The notes beneath the pieces were generated by a model, which saw only the letters and a program-made list of their open reading frames with translations, made no database searches and was not told the origin of the DNA. A stretch of 53,107 nt of DNA, taken from NCBI GenBank assembly GCA_004335835.1, contig RWJK01000699.1:1-53107 (forward strand), in the 5' to 3' direction. Both the position numbers and the translations under genes were made by a program. This document shows positions 10,586 to 21,386 of the stretch, in pieces. Within the stretch, counting starts at the first letter, position 1. The number at the start of each line of letters is the position of its first letter. This DNA comes from Scenedesmus sp. ARA3 (lineage: Eukaryota; Chlorophyta; Chlorophyceae; Sphaeropleales; Scenedesmaceae).

Positions 10586-13498
10586 CCCTTCCTTCTTGTG
10601 TTTCGACTGCTTGTTTGCTTCATCTGCGCCTAACGAAAAGTCAAAATCGTCATCCAGCGCATCGCCACTCACAAGCGGCTGCTGCTGCGGCCGCTGCTTC
10701 TGCTTCTTGGCCGGCGCCTGCTGCTGCTGCTGCTGCTGAGGCGCCTCTGCTGCTGCTTCCTGCATGACCTGATCAGCAATGCTGCTGGCAAGCTGCTGCT
10801 CCTCCACCAGAGAGGCCAGCTGAGACTTCAGCTGATCCTTGCTCTTCTTCGGCTCTTTGACTGTTTCTTTTGGCTTATTTTTCTTGCCTGCTTTGCTGCT
10901 GCCCTCCTCATCTGCCTGCACATCACCAGCAGCAGCACCTGCTGCCGCATCCTCCTGCTGCTGCTTGTGCTTCTTCTTCTGCTTCTTGTGCTGCTGCTGC
11001 TCCTCTGCAGCCTGCTCCTCCCCTCCCTCCTCTGCTGCTGCCCGCTTCGACCCAGCAGCACTCTCCTGCTGCTGCTGCGCTGCCTTCGCATCTCCTTCCT
11101 CATCCCTTTCTGCTGCTATGTCCATTGCCCCAAGCTTCTGCAGCGCTGCCTTCACTCGCTGACTCAGCATCGGCTCAGCCACCTTCACACTGCTCTTCTG
11201 CGCCACCTGGCCGGGCGCTGCTGCCTGCACTGCTAGCACTGCACTGCCTGCCAAACTCTCTTTGGGGCCTATCTCCAGGCGCACCTTCACGCCGCGCAGC
11301 TCCCTGCAAAACAGGAAGGCAACATGGCAACATGGCATTGGCACCATAAGAAGATACTTAATAGGTTGCAGTAGTGTCCGCGCATGCTAGCAGCGTCACC
11401 AGGACAGGTAGCAGCCGCAAGTTGAATGGGGTGGGTTGGATACACGTACAACAGTACAGGACAAGCGCAGCAGCCAGCACTGCGCTGCCAGCCACGCTCC
11501 CCCTGGGGGCCTAGTTACCACACCATACACCCCACACTCCTGCAGCCCAAAACACGTTGGCCACCCAGCTGACCCACCGGCCACGGCGCAGCCAGCAAGG
11601 CCTCTGACGGTTGCATCATCCTCTGCCCTGGCATAGCGCTATTACCGTCATCTACAACTCTGCTTATGCCACCCTAGGGTTTTTGAAAATTTGACGTTCA
11701 CTTGTGTTACATCCTAGTTTGTCTTGGGTTGACCCTCACCAGTACTCCATCTTCTGCCCTGGCACGAACCTGTTGCTGTCATCTACACCCCAACTTATGC
11801 CTGCCAGCACTTCATCAAATTCCAAACCTCACTCACTCGCTTCCACAAAACCTCCAAACCTTAACACTCACCAGTACTTCATCTTCTGACCTGGCACGAA
11901 CCTGTCGCCGAATCTACACCCCAACTTATGCCTCGCCAGCACTTCATCATATCCCAAACCTCACTCAGCTTCCACATAACCACCAACCCTTAACACTCAC
12001 CAGTACTTCATCTTCTGCCCTGGCACGAACCTGTTGCCGTCATCTACACCCCAACTTATGCCTCGCCAGCACTTCATCAGATCCCAAACCTCACTCAGCT
12101 TCCACATAAACCAACCTTGCCACTCACCAATACTTCATCTTCTGCCCCGGCGTGAACTTGTCGCCGTCGTCGATGCGACAGGTGAGCCCGGCCGCCGTCA
12201 GCAGCTGCTGCGCCTTCTCGCTGGCGTCCAGGATGCGTTGCGACTCCTCCTTGCGCTGGTGCCACGCGATGGGCAGGATGATCACCTGCAGCAGCGCAGC
12301 ACAACATAGGACCACGGGTAAGCAATGAACAGACAACAGAACAGTAGGCGTGCCTCCTTGCGCTGGTGCCACACGAAGGGCAGTATGATCACCTGTCACA
12401 AATTCAGCATATCTGACAGAGAAGCACAGCATAACAGCAGGGCAGCGAACATCGGACAGTAAACAAACTTCAGCAAAGGGATGTGTGGTGGCTACATGTG
12501 CGTGCGTGTGAAAGGATGGTGAGAGCACCATGAGAACAGGCTGCTGCTTCTGCCAGTGTCAACCGCAGCTGCAGCTGCCGCGGGGTGCGAGACTCAGCTG
12601 CTGTGAGGGCCACAACTGAGCACAGCAAGCAAGCATATGTTTCCTGCAAGCTTGCAGCACTGTGCTCCTACCATCAACCAGGCAGTGACATATTCTAATC
12701 CCGCTGGCCGGAGCACATACTATCCCCTGCGATGGCTTCAAGAACTACAAACAGAACCTCATCCACCATCAGCGCCAGCTGCACATGCAGACTCACATGG
12801 TAGGGAGCCTTGTCACGCTGCGAGCTCTTGATCTTGACCTTTGCCTTCTTGTGCTTACTGCCCGCGCCCGCAGCACCACCGCCACCACCGCCACCTCCTT
12901 TGCCTGGGCTCTTGCTCTCCTTCTTCTTTTTGAAGACCTTGGGGTCATAGCCGCGGCCCTCTGCCCGCAGCTTCAGCGCAAGGTCCTGCAAGCAGGATGC
13001 AGCAAGCACATGTATTAACGGTGCCGCAACAACAGTGCCACAGCTTCAGCACCAGGTCTTGCAAGCAGGTTGTAGCAAGCAAGGCAAAACAAACAAAACA
13101 AACAATTGAAAACACGGATTGGCAGCAGTGTCATAACAGCTACAGGTGGTGTGAGTCTTCAAGGCACGCATCAGGTGCCTTGGCTGCAGGCAGAGCTATG
13201 CTTCAGGCAACATGCTAGGCATCTGGTACAAAGAAAAAGAACAACCGCGTTTCAATTGCTGAGCCTGCCGTTATTTCTTTGAGTGTCTTTCATGTGTTGT
13301 TGTCTGCTGCTGCCGCTGCTGTCACACAGCAGCAGCGCTGCTGCTTACCCTCCTGCGCTTCTGCTCATTCCTCCGCTGCTTCTCCTCCGGCGTAAGCTCC
13401 TCCGCCTTCTGCTGTTTAATCTTCTTGCGCAGGCTGGGCTTCAGGTGCGATAGTTTGCGCTTTTTATTGCCTTCCTCAGGCGCCGTGCCGTCAGCCAT
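10451..13498 (-). CDS. Free-standing anticodon-binding-domain (HGTP_anticodon-like) nuclear protein
   Basis: Four exons in frame: 13349-13498, 12797-12985, 12128-12285 and 10451-11303, giving 449 aa. The start is ATG at 13498. Residues 1-113 are very basic (KKRKLSHLKPSLRKKIKQQK; KKKKESKSPGK), typical of nuclear or nucleolar proteins. Residues ~108-185 match the C-terminal anticodon-binding fold of class II aminoacyl-tRNA synthetases, prolyl type: VIILPIAWHQRKEE, CRIDDGDKFTPGQKMKYW, ELRGVKVRLEIGPKE. The exon 3/4 joint restores the W-E-L-R-G-V motif. The catalytic motifs of a synthetase are absent, so it is not a synthetase. The long C-tail is Gln- and Lys-rich with an acidic patch (DALDDDFDFSLGADE) and ends KKAKKPKVVKF. 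A role in RNA binding or ribosome biogenesis is inference. Three of its exon edges are copied into introns. Confidence 0.85.
11609..12178 (-). repeat. Tandem array of exon 3 donor edge (real edge plus 3-4 copies)
   Basis: The real exon 3 end at 12121-12178 (coding DKFTPGQKMKYW then gtgag) is followed by copies at 11996-12052, 11865-11922 and 11735-11790, plus a partial copy from 11609. Periods are 125-131 bp. The copies keep the CACTCACC donor complement but have lost coding sense through substitutions. Confidence 0.9.
12240..12396 (-). repeat. Duplicated acceptor edge of exon 3
   Basis: The first ~45 bases of exon 3 with its acceptor (real junction at 12285) recur at about 12350-12396 in the upstream intron. 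The copy encodes a diverged VIILPFVWHQRKE start. Confidence 0.85.
12966..13075 (-). repeat. Duplicated acceptor edge of exon 2
   Basis: A ~45-bp block carrying the exon 2 start and upstream intron (12966-13010) recurs at about 13030-13075, with roughly nine in ten bases identical. Confidence 0.85.
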
Positions 13499-14472
13499 GC
13501 TTCTAGACAGAACCGGGAGCACCCTGATGTGCTGCGTATCTGCAGTGGTATCTTATGTCTCACTATAGCAAGATTAGGCGGACGGTGTGACTTTTATTGA
13601 GGTTGATCAACCCTCGTCAGGCAGACAGGCAGACCACTCGGAACACCCAAGCACTGAAAACGACAGCTGCAGCAAACTTGAATGTCAACTTCAGGATCCA
13701 ATGGACCACGGTGGCACCGAGTGAGCTTACAAGGGGCTTTCAAAGCAGGAAGGCAATGGCTGTCACTGACTGTCACGTCACTGCTGTACCACGATGTACC
13801 TATCTCTAGATATATGCCATCTGCTGGGGGCGTCATGAGGCGCACACTTTGCTGTTCAGCAAAGAGCAGGATGATGAGCAGGGCATGCCAGTGTCTCTGC
13901 TGTACACACCATGTTTACATGCCATATGTAAACTCTCTGTGAACACCGCCTGCCGCAATGGCGGAAGCATTGGCCAATGCCCACCCAACAGGGCGCTCCA
14001 TGTCACAACATAGCTTACACCTGCCAAGCGAATGCCCGCCAACACGGATATGTCAGAACAGCGACCGACCAGGCATACAAAGCAGCAACGTCATGCACCA
14101 ACACATCAGGTCCCTCAAAGTGGAGGCACTTCTTCAACCATGCCAAGCATCAGCAGCATCCGCTACTGCTGAGTCAAAAGTTGCGATGTGACACATCTCC
14201 GGCACAGCTGAAACTTGGTAGCCTAGCCCCGACACTTGGTAGCTGCCTTGCAGGAGACAGCACCACTGCAATCACCACACCAGAGACAGCAACAGGCTGG
14301 CAGCATATGCCACCAAGACCTGGCCAGCTCAACACATACGCTGCACACACCCTGCACATGCACGCCACTGCTGCAGCCTGCTGCAGCTACACACCAACAC
14401 TGCAAACAGCTGCTGCTGCTGCTGCTGCTGCTGCAAACACAGCACAAAAACCCGCTGCACATCGCTGCTGCC
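13499..14472. other. Intergenic: promoter side and BUD31 3' flank
   Basis: No gene seen. It contains minus-strand TGTAA motifs at 14015-14019 and 13915-13919, candidate poly(A) signals for BUD31, and a short (CTG)n run at 14409-14435. Confidence 0.5.
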
Positions 14473-15740
14473 TCACGCCGCGCGTTTGAGTGCCTCCAGC
14501 CGCGCCCGCACCTCATCCGGCATCTCATCCTCGTCATCCAAGCCCCCAGCAGCCGGCCGCTTGCGCCCACCACCACCACCAGCTGCTGCTGCTGCTCCAC
14601 CCCCACCACCTCCTCCTGCTGGCGCCCATGTGCTGCGGTTCGCCTCCTCTCCTTCTGCTGCTGCTTCCGCATCATCTAGTGGCGTGTTCCACCAGATCGG
14701 CCCTCCAAACTTGCCGTCACCGCTCGCGCAGCTGATGCAGCCGGTCTGCACGTCCGGGGTTACGCGCTGCTGCGCGGCGCGCACGCGCAGGGGCACGCGG
14801 CAGTGGCTGGTGGTGCCAAAGTTGTGGTTGCCCTTCTGGATCGCCAGCATGGAGCAGAGGATCTCGTAGCCGGGCTTGCGCCACTTGGCGATGAGGGGCC
14901 CGTCTGCAATCTTCTCCCGGCACAGCCAGTCAAACTGCAGCAGCAGTTGATGTGAATAGAGAGCAGGCAAAATCAGCACGCAGTGGTGAGAGAACAGCCA
15001 GCTCCGGGAGAGTTGATGATACAGGAAGGTGGCGCAAAGGCCATGGCGCTGCTGCTACCGCTGCTGCTGCTGGTGACCGTCTCACACCGCCCAACTCCAA
15101 GCAGCAGTACAAGCCGCAGCAGAAGAGTGCTGCATGCTGCCTGATTGGCTGACACAGTGCCTGCCCCATGCGTGGGGATGCAAATGGAACGCAAGATGCA
15201 CAGGCGCTGCTGCTGCCAGTGCATTGTTGAACTGGACTGTGAGCACACACGGAAGCTGCAGATGCATGCTGCAAACCTGGCTCTGCGGCTGCAACTGGTG
15301 TCCCTGCTTGCTCTCGCAATTCAACAAGCGTGCTGCGTCACAGCTGCTACGGCAGCTATGCACCGACATACTGCTGCTGCACAACTGATGCGACAGCAAG
15401 AAGCACCATGCTGCTGCTCTGAAGCAGGATGCCTGCTCCCTGTATCCATAAACAATACAGATATTGAAAAAAAGATAGAAGTCAATTAGCAGCAGCAGCA
15501 GCAGCAGCTCACCAGCTCCCTGCTCATGACCTTGCGCACATACATCAGGTCATAGATGAACCTGTTTTTCTCCCAGTGGATGCGGTGGATCTTCCAGTTG
15601 CCCTCCGCCTTACGTTTCCCTTCGTGTTCATCGTTTACTGCGTCCTTCATCTGCGTCTCAAAGTCCTCTATGACCTCTTCTATCATGTCCCAGCCGTCTG
15701 GGGCTTTCTTGTTCTTCAGCTTGCGCTTCAGGGCACTCAT
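14473..15740 (-). CDS. BUD31: BUD31/G10 pre-mRNA splicing factor with C-terminal extension
   Basis: BUD31 (G10 family) is a small spliceosome-associated nuclear protein. Two exons in frame, 15513-15740 and 14473-14934, give 229 aa. The N-terminus carries the family signature: KAPDGWDMIEEVIEDFE, EPHEGKRK-like DEHEGKRKAEGNWKI, and IHWEKNRFIYDLMYVRK. This is followed by MSREL|FDWLCREK, IAKWRKPGYEILC and NFGTTSHCRVP. The usual family length is about 145-155 aa. Here residues ~155-229 add a Glu/Ala/Gly-rich tail ending EVRARLEALKRAA. Compared with the family as I remember it, several zinc-cluster cysteines are missing (LCSMLA and TSHC in place of Cys-rich versions). ATG at 15740 fits the family start. 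It is divergent from the gene at 16300. The single 578-bp intron shows no duplicated edges. Confidence 0.93.
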
Positions 15741-16299
15741 GGCGCCTGCTGCGTGCTACAAGGGTGTGTGTGAGGGATGAAAACCAACTTAACTAGCAGT
15801 TTGGGCGGTTGTGCAGAGTTTGAGGGCACGGTGCGGGTGGGAAGGCAGGCTGGTTGCAGACAAAAGCAGTAGGTGTGCTGGTGCTGGTAGTATGCGGGTG
15901 CCTCAGCTCGCATAGCAGGCGAAGCAGTATCAATCCAATAAGCGATCACCAACAGTAAACGCATCAAGTATCAGCTTCCAGGCGCACATGAAACCTGTGT
16001 CAGTGACAAATGGCTGTTGTGTACAAACCGGCTCTATACCAGCAATGCACTTCCTGGAGGGCATTAACCGTGTTTCATACTTGTCTTGAAGCTGAATAAA
16101 GAAGCACATGTCAGCTCCGCTGCTCACATCGTGTTCACAAGCCCTGCTTCGGATGCGTTCCTTTATCTAGAGTGCTATGCTGAATTCGCTGCTTGATCGC
16201 TCCTACGAAAAGTGAAACAGACACTCAGAAGTCAGCAGTTTTGCGTCAGCCTGAGCAGGGAGGGGCCGGTGATAGCGGTTCCCAAGCACAGAGGCACTG
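15741..16299. promoter_or_regulatory. Divergent promoter region between BUD31 and the 7TM gene
   Basis: This 559-bp gap separates two head-to-head start codons (15740 minus, 16300 plus), so both promoters must lie here or overlap. I see no TATA box or other motif I would name with confidence. Confidence 0.5.
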
Positions 16300-19200
16300 A
16301 TGGACAAACAGGCACAGGGCGCCTTGCTGGACGCTTTGAAGCTCGTGCTGTACTGGTTACTATCTATAGCGAGCGTGGGGCTAGGCCTTTACTACAGAAA
16401 GAACAGGTGGGTGCAGACATGCTGTCCATACCTGCAGAGTAGCTTCCCACCCACCTCATCGTGCCATCAAATGTTTGCATGCATGCTCAGCCTGCTCTGA
16501 TGTGCTCACCTGCTGCAAAACCTGGACAACAACTTGCAAGCAGCTGCAAGTTTGTGCCTCTGACTTGCGACTACATACCCCTGAGCAACAAGTCTGTTTC
16601 CTGCAAGCCGCAGGTCTAAAGGATGGACGCTCTACAAGTTGATTCTGGGCACCATCATCTGCCAGACAGCATATTGGAGCATGTGGGCGGTGCACAACTC
16701 CGCTGTGCGCTCAGTGGGCTTGGGCAGGCTCACAGACAACCTGTACAGGGTTTGCATCCCGCTGAATCAGCTGGCAACAGCAACATTCATGGTGCGCACG
16801 GGAACTTGGTGCAGTGCACTGGTGGCAGAGGTTGGATTGCATGCTGCAAGGGCTGTGAAAAAACATTAGCCAATGACAGCAGCGTGTTCAGGCATTGTTC
16901 AATGGCAAAGCAGCATGCTGGCTTGTGTTCGTTGTGCAACAGAGGTGCCAATGGGGTTCGCTAGGCTCGTGTCACTGAATTCAAGGGTTGGCAACTGCAT
17001 ATGTAGCGGTTGAATGTGGTTTTGTGGCGTGGTTTGTGGTTGGCTGCTGACGTTGCAGGTGCAGCAGGCAACTGACAGCGTAGCTCCTGGGCACTCATCA
17101 AGCTCTGACTCGTGCATGCACACATGCTCCAACAATTTGAACATATGCCTGCTGTGCCCTGTTTCCTGGTGTGTGCAGGGGCTGCTGCTAGTGTTGGCAG
17201 CTGGTTACTGGTGAGCGGGCCACATATACCTAGGACAGGTCGATTGCGCACAATTGTGCATGCGTGCATTCAGCAGTGGCTGACAGCAGCAGCTGTGGGA
17301 GCCCTTCAATGCAAGAGCATGCATGCACACTCAGCGCAGCAGGGTACCCAGATTGTTGGCCAGCCCACATACTTGTGCTTCAGATGCTGTTGCCTGGCAA
17401 GTGTAATGTTGTGGCACAGCATGTGTGGGTGCGTGTTGTTCTCATGTTGCCAACTCTTTGCCTGCCGCTTGCTGTTGCTCCCTTGCAGCATCACGCGCAG
17501 TGACCTGGGTGATTACAAGCTGCAAGTGGTGGGGCTGCCAGTGCTGCTCTTCGTCACAGGAGTGGTGAGCCACCGCAGCAGCAGCAGGGACAGCTGCAGT
17601 GCTGCTTTTTGTCACGGGAGTGGTGAGCAGCATGATGGGCATGACGGGCGGCAGCAGCAGCAGCAGCAACAGCTGCAGTGGGCACTTCATTGTGTGGCGT
17701 TGGCGGCGGCGGGCATGATCAGGAGTGAGACCTGCAGCAGGCCGTGTAGGCATCATGGCGGAGCAATGACTTCACGAATTGGCATTGACGCCTAGCGGGG
17801 ACACTGGCATGTCCTCGGCAGCCTGTGCAACTGATGACAGCTTTGTGAAGGGCAAGTGCCTGCAGCAGCTGCCCACAGCACACCACAATGTAGAGGCATT
17901 GCAGCCTGCCGTCACACACTTGGCTCGCCTCAGCTGTCAACCCGATGCGGCCGCCACTGCTGCTGCTGGCACCGGCTGCTGCTGCTGCTGCAGGTCACGC
18001 AGTACATCAACTTCCAGCTGCTGGAGGCTTCTACAGACCAGCTGAATGTGCTGGACATGGCTGGCTGGGAGGCGGGCCTGTTTGCGGTGTGCACGTTTGC
18101 CAACGTGGCGGCGTTCCTGTTCTGGGTGGTGTACATCTTCGAGATCATCCAGCTGGAGGTGGACGCGCTGCGGGCACAGCAGGAGGTGAGGCGCATTGGC
18201 TGGTGCTTTTATATGTATCTGTCATGCTGTGGCTCTCACTGTCTGTGCGCATAACTGGTTTGTGGGCATTCGCTATCATCCAGCTGGTGATTGGAGGTGG
18301 ACGCGCCGCCCGCACAGCAGGAGGTGCGGCGGTGTTGGTGCCGCGTGTCAAAGCCTTTCACCGTGATGCCTGTAACATCTACTTCGTGTCTATGCAGTTG
18401 CCAGGTCCAATAAGTTTGTAGGTTCTGAATACGACATGCAGTTCTGCATGCTCAAACATCAACACCACCATCCTGCTGCTTCCCATCTTCTTTGCTGTTG
18501 CAGTCCTAAGAGTCCTCTAACCTGGTGCGCAACGCTGCGCCCAGCACCACAGTCGCTCCCTTCCCAGGTGGCTCACACACACAGCCCTCAGCCGCCGCAA
18601 AAATATTACAATCACAATAGTCACACTCCAACCCTGCTGCTTGTGTTATTGCTGCCGCAGCTCAACCTGGTCCGCAACGCTGCCCCCAGCGCCACTGTTG
18701 CTCCCTTCCCTGGAGGCTCACACACACAGCCCTCAGCCAACCCACACGCCCTGCCACCCAGCAACATTGATCCAGAATGGGCGCGTGCTGCTGCCGAGGA
18801 GGGTTTAGTGGCCTACAAAAACCTGCTGGGGCCCAATCAAAACATGAGCCACATCCCGGGGGCGGACGTGGAGGCGCAGGAGATAACAACTGTGGCCGAC
18901 ATGCTCAACTTTGAGACCAAGAAGCAGATGTACAAGCGCTTCAGCACGGGCTTTGGAGTCTTCATGATCGCACAGCTCTGTGAGTAGGGCTGGTTTTGTG
19001 TGGGCGTATGATACCAATATGATACCAAGAAGCACAGGTACAAGCGGTTCAGCACCGGGTTTGGCGTGTTCTTGATTGCACAGCTCTGTGAGTATGCTGA
19101 CCACTACGCAGGACTTGCCTTCCAGGCGTCTGGGAACTTTTGTTTGAAGAAGTTTTGGGGGTGGGGCAGCCAGCTGCTTGTATACCATCACTCACATGCT

Positions 19201-20126
19201 CCGCCCCCAACTGCTGCATGCTGCTGGTGGTGGTGTTTTGGTTAGAACTCTGCTGCGCTACAGACCTTGGGGTGTTGATGGTATGTCGTAACCCCTCGTC
19301 TGCTGCTGCTGCCACTCACTGCTGCAACCTGCTGCTGCTGCTGCTGCTGTATTTTCTGCAGCTCCTGACCTTGGGGTTTCTGTTGCGTAGTAGTTGCCTG
19401 TGCACATCTTGTAATCCTTCTTCTTCTGCTGCTGCTGCTGCTGCTCCTGCTGCTGCTGCCGCAGGCGTCATCCTGGCCCCTGTCTTCATCATCGACATCG
19501 TGCAGGAGGCCATCACCATGTTCCAGTTCCTGGTGGTGCTGGGCTTCCTGGCTGCGCTGCTGTGGCTGTTCCGGCCGCAGCAGGACTCGCCGTACCTGCT
19601 GATGGGCGAAGATGTGGAGGGGCTGGACACCTCTTTGGGTGTTGATGATGATGCAGCAGAGTATGCAGGAGACGCAGCAAATCACAGCGGTGGTGTTGCT
19701 GGAAATGGGATGAATAGGCAGAGGGATGATGAGCAGGGGGCGAGGCAGCAAGGCCGCAATGGATTTGGCAGCAGCAGCGGCGTGGAGCTGGCTGGGATGG
19801 GTGCGAAGCGCGGCAGCGAGGGTGGCGTTAGTAACGGCAGAAACAACGTTAGTTTCACGCTGGATGGGGATGGGGATGGCGTGTCGCGTGGGCGGGATCA
19901 GAGCGGGGCAGGAGCAGCAGCAGCAGACTTGCCTGCAGTTCGGTTGCCTGCCATTCGCACTAGCATTCCTGGGCCAGCGCAGCAGCAACAGCGGCAGCAG
20001 CAGCAGCCGGCGGCGGCGGCAGCAGCACCAAACGGTGCAGCGCCGCAGTGGTCGCTTGGGGACGATGATGAGCTGCATGAGATAACGTTGCACGGCAGCT
20101 CGCCTCAAAAGAAGGCATCCAGCTAG
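16300..20126 (+). CDS. Seven-transmembrane protein, lung-7TM/GOST-like core
   Basis: Seven exons in frame: 16300-16406, 16614-16791, 17179-17210, 17489-17564, 17994-18185, 18661-18979 and 19465-20126, giving 521 aa. About seven hydrophobic helices are visible, including LVLYWLLSIASVGLGLYY, LILGTIICQTAYWSMW, GLLLVLAAGY, VGLPVLLFVTGVVTQYI, LFAVCTFANVAAFLFWVVYI, FGVFMIAQLCVILAPVFI and FLVVLGFLAALLWLF. The end of the last helix, WLFRPQQDSPYLLMGED, resembles the GPR107/TMEM87 (lung seven-transmembrane, GOST) family, whose members act in the Golgi and endosomes. That assignment is moderate; a rhodopsin-like ITR family is an alternative. The family's luminal N-terminal domain is absent: ATG 16300 starts just before TM1. 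Residues ~200-290 form a loop with NFETKKQMYKRFSTGF. The C-tail is acidic to Gln-rich. Four exon edges are duplicated in the introns. Confidence 0.75.
17538..17629 (+). repeat. Duplicated exon 4 donor edge (7TM gene)
   Basis: The last ~26 exonic bases and donor (17538-17571, LLFVTGV|gtgagc) recur at 17596-17629 with three or four changes, leaving a second intact gtgagc donor 58 bp downstream. Confidence 0.9.
18140..18335 (+). repeat. Duplicated exon 5 donor edge (7TM gene)
   Basis: The exon end coding EIIQLEVDALRAQQE with its gtgagg donor (18143-18191) recurs at about 18270-18335 with a small insertion. The copy has gtgcgg in the donor position. Confidence 0.9.
18517..18745 (+). repeat. Duplicated exon 6 acceptor edge (7TM gene)
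   Basis: The exon 6 start coding LNLVRNAAPSATVAPFPGG (from 18661) is preceded by a ~80-bp copy at about 18517-18597. The copy begins with an altered acceptor and an in-frame stop, so only the downstream copy is used in my model. Confidence 0.9.
18931..19096 (+). repeat. Duplicated exon 6 donor edge (7TM gene)
   Basis: The exon end coding KRFSTGFGVFMIAQL with the gtgagt donor (18931-18990) recurs at 19027-19096 (KRFSTGFGVFLIAQL, gtgagt). The copy is about 90% identical and still has an intact donor. Confidence 0.92.
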
Positions 20127-20715
20127 AGCAGCAGCTGCTGCTGCTGATGCTGTGTTGAGTTGAGTTGAGTGTTTATGAGGGTGGTTTGGTGTCAGTGGCG
20201 GGGTTTTGGGGCACAGCGTGGTTTAGCGGGTAGAGGCAGCTAGCTGGGGTTGCTGATGCGCGGTACCCACAAACGGCTGACATGGGGTTGATACAGGCAG
20301 AGGCTTAAGCACGGCAGTTGTATGTTGGTTGTCCCGTCAGAAAGTTGCGGGTCAGGGTGTTCATACTGCATGCAGGGACGGCGTCTCTGCTTGCTTTTCA
20401 TTGCCTGCTGCTCTTGGTGTGTGCTGTGCTAGAACAGGCTAGTCGCTCAAAGCCACAGAGCAGGGAAGCGGGCTGACCTGATTGGTTTGCCAGGTCATGA
20501 GAGCCAGCTTTTGTACATGTGCGTGTGCAGCATGTGATGCAGCCTGTCGGTCTAGAGGCAGGAGGCACGTTGTCTGCCTACTGAGCAGCTGCTGCACGTG
20601 GCTGCATTGTTTGCCTTGCATGTCCAGTTTCGGGGCTTGCATACGTCACGCGTTGTGCAAGGGTTGTACGAGCCTTTTCACATGCACAGGTTTTGAGCAG
20701 TCTGTCTGCTTGCTT
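20127..20715. other. 3' flank of the 7TM gene
   Basis: No gene seen. I find no TGTAA between the stop and the transposon; the nearest on this strand is inside the element at 20959-20963. A short TTGAG tandem occurs just after the stop. Confidence 0.5.
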
Positions 20716-21386
20716 GCAGTGCAAAGGGGGTCTTCACTACACTCAGTACATGTAGTGAGTGATGGTGCCGATGCCGATGACAAGGTATGGCTTACAAGAA
20801 GACTATTATTGTTATGTAGTGAGTGATGGGGCAGGGGTGTAGCCCTGTGTCGCCAAGAAAAGTGCCTCACCAAATATGTTGAGTTAAGCACCCCGGCACC
20901 CCTGCCACCTTTGCTACAGCTAAGTAACTGGTGTTTAAATTTTCGCACCCAATGAGCTGTAATTTGTACTTTTGGGTGTCCTGAAATCGGCACAGCAGGC
21001 GTACTTTGTACCTGTGTGTACCTTTGTGTACTAAAGGGCTTGGCTAAGGTACACAGAAAGTTGCTGCCATATGTAGCCAAGCGGTCTGCTGATCTGTACT
21101 TTGTACCGTTGATCACACTGGAGCAGTGCACCTAAGTACACCTGAGTACATGGTATAGCAGCCCAGGCGTACTTTGTACTAAAGGCTCACCTGAGATGGC
21201 TGCCATGCCTGTACTTTGTAGCGCTACGTACCGCCGTGTACCGCTACGTACCAACTTTAGAAATTAGAGTATGAATATCATATTTATACTATTGGGGCCA
21301 ACAGTACACTTGGCTACACAGGGCTACACGTCCGCCCCAGCACTCACTACATGTACTTAGTGTAGTGAAGACCCCCTTGCAGTGCA
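20716..21386. mobile_element. Non-autonomous DNA transposon (MITE-like) with 38-bp TIRs and 8-bp target duplication
   Basis: Terminal inverted repeats 20724-20761 and 21341-21378 begin AAGGGGGTCTTCACTACACT and differ at one position in 38. GCAGTGCA flanks both ends (20716-20723, 21379-21386) as a direct repeat, read as the target site duplication. The boundary is ambiguous by 1-2 bases, so 8-10 bp is possible. The 655-bp body has no transposase frame. Its right two thirds hold about 17 GTAC tetranucleotides, many as TACTTTGTAC or GTGTACC, like clustered subterminal protein-binding sites. An 8-bp duplication fits hAT-like transposases, but the TIR start is not the usual CAGGG, so the superfamily stays open. 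Confidence 0.88.

Noticed and set aside
11220..11520. Possible further edge copy of anticodon-binding exon 4 at 11465-11515
   Set aside because: Similarity to 11220-11290 is only moderate by eye and within a composition-biased region; not certain enough to list.
19240..19400. Possible duplicated block in 7TM intron 6
   Set aside because: Short CTTGGGGTxT similarity only; may be chance plus CTG background.
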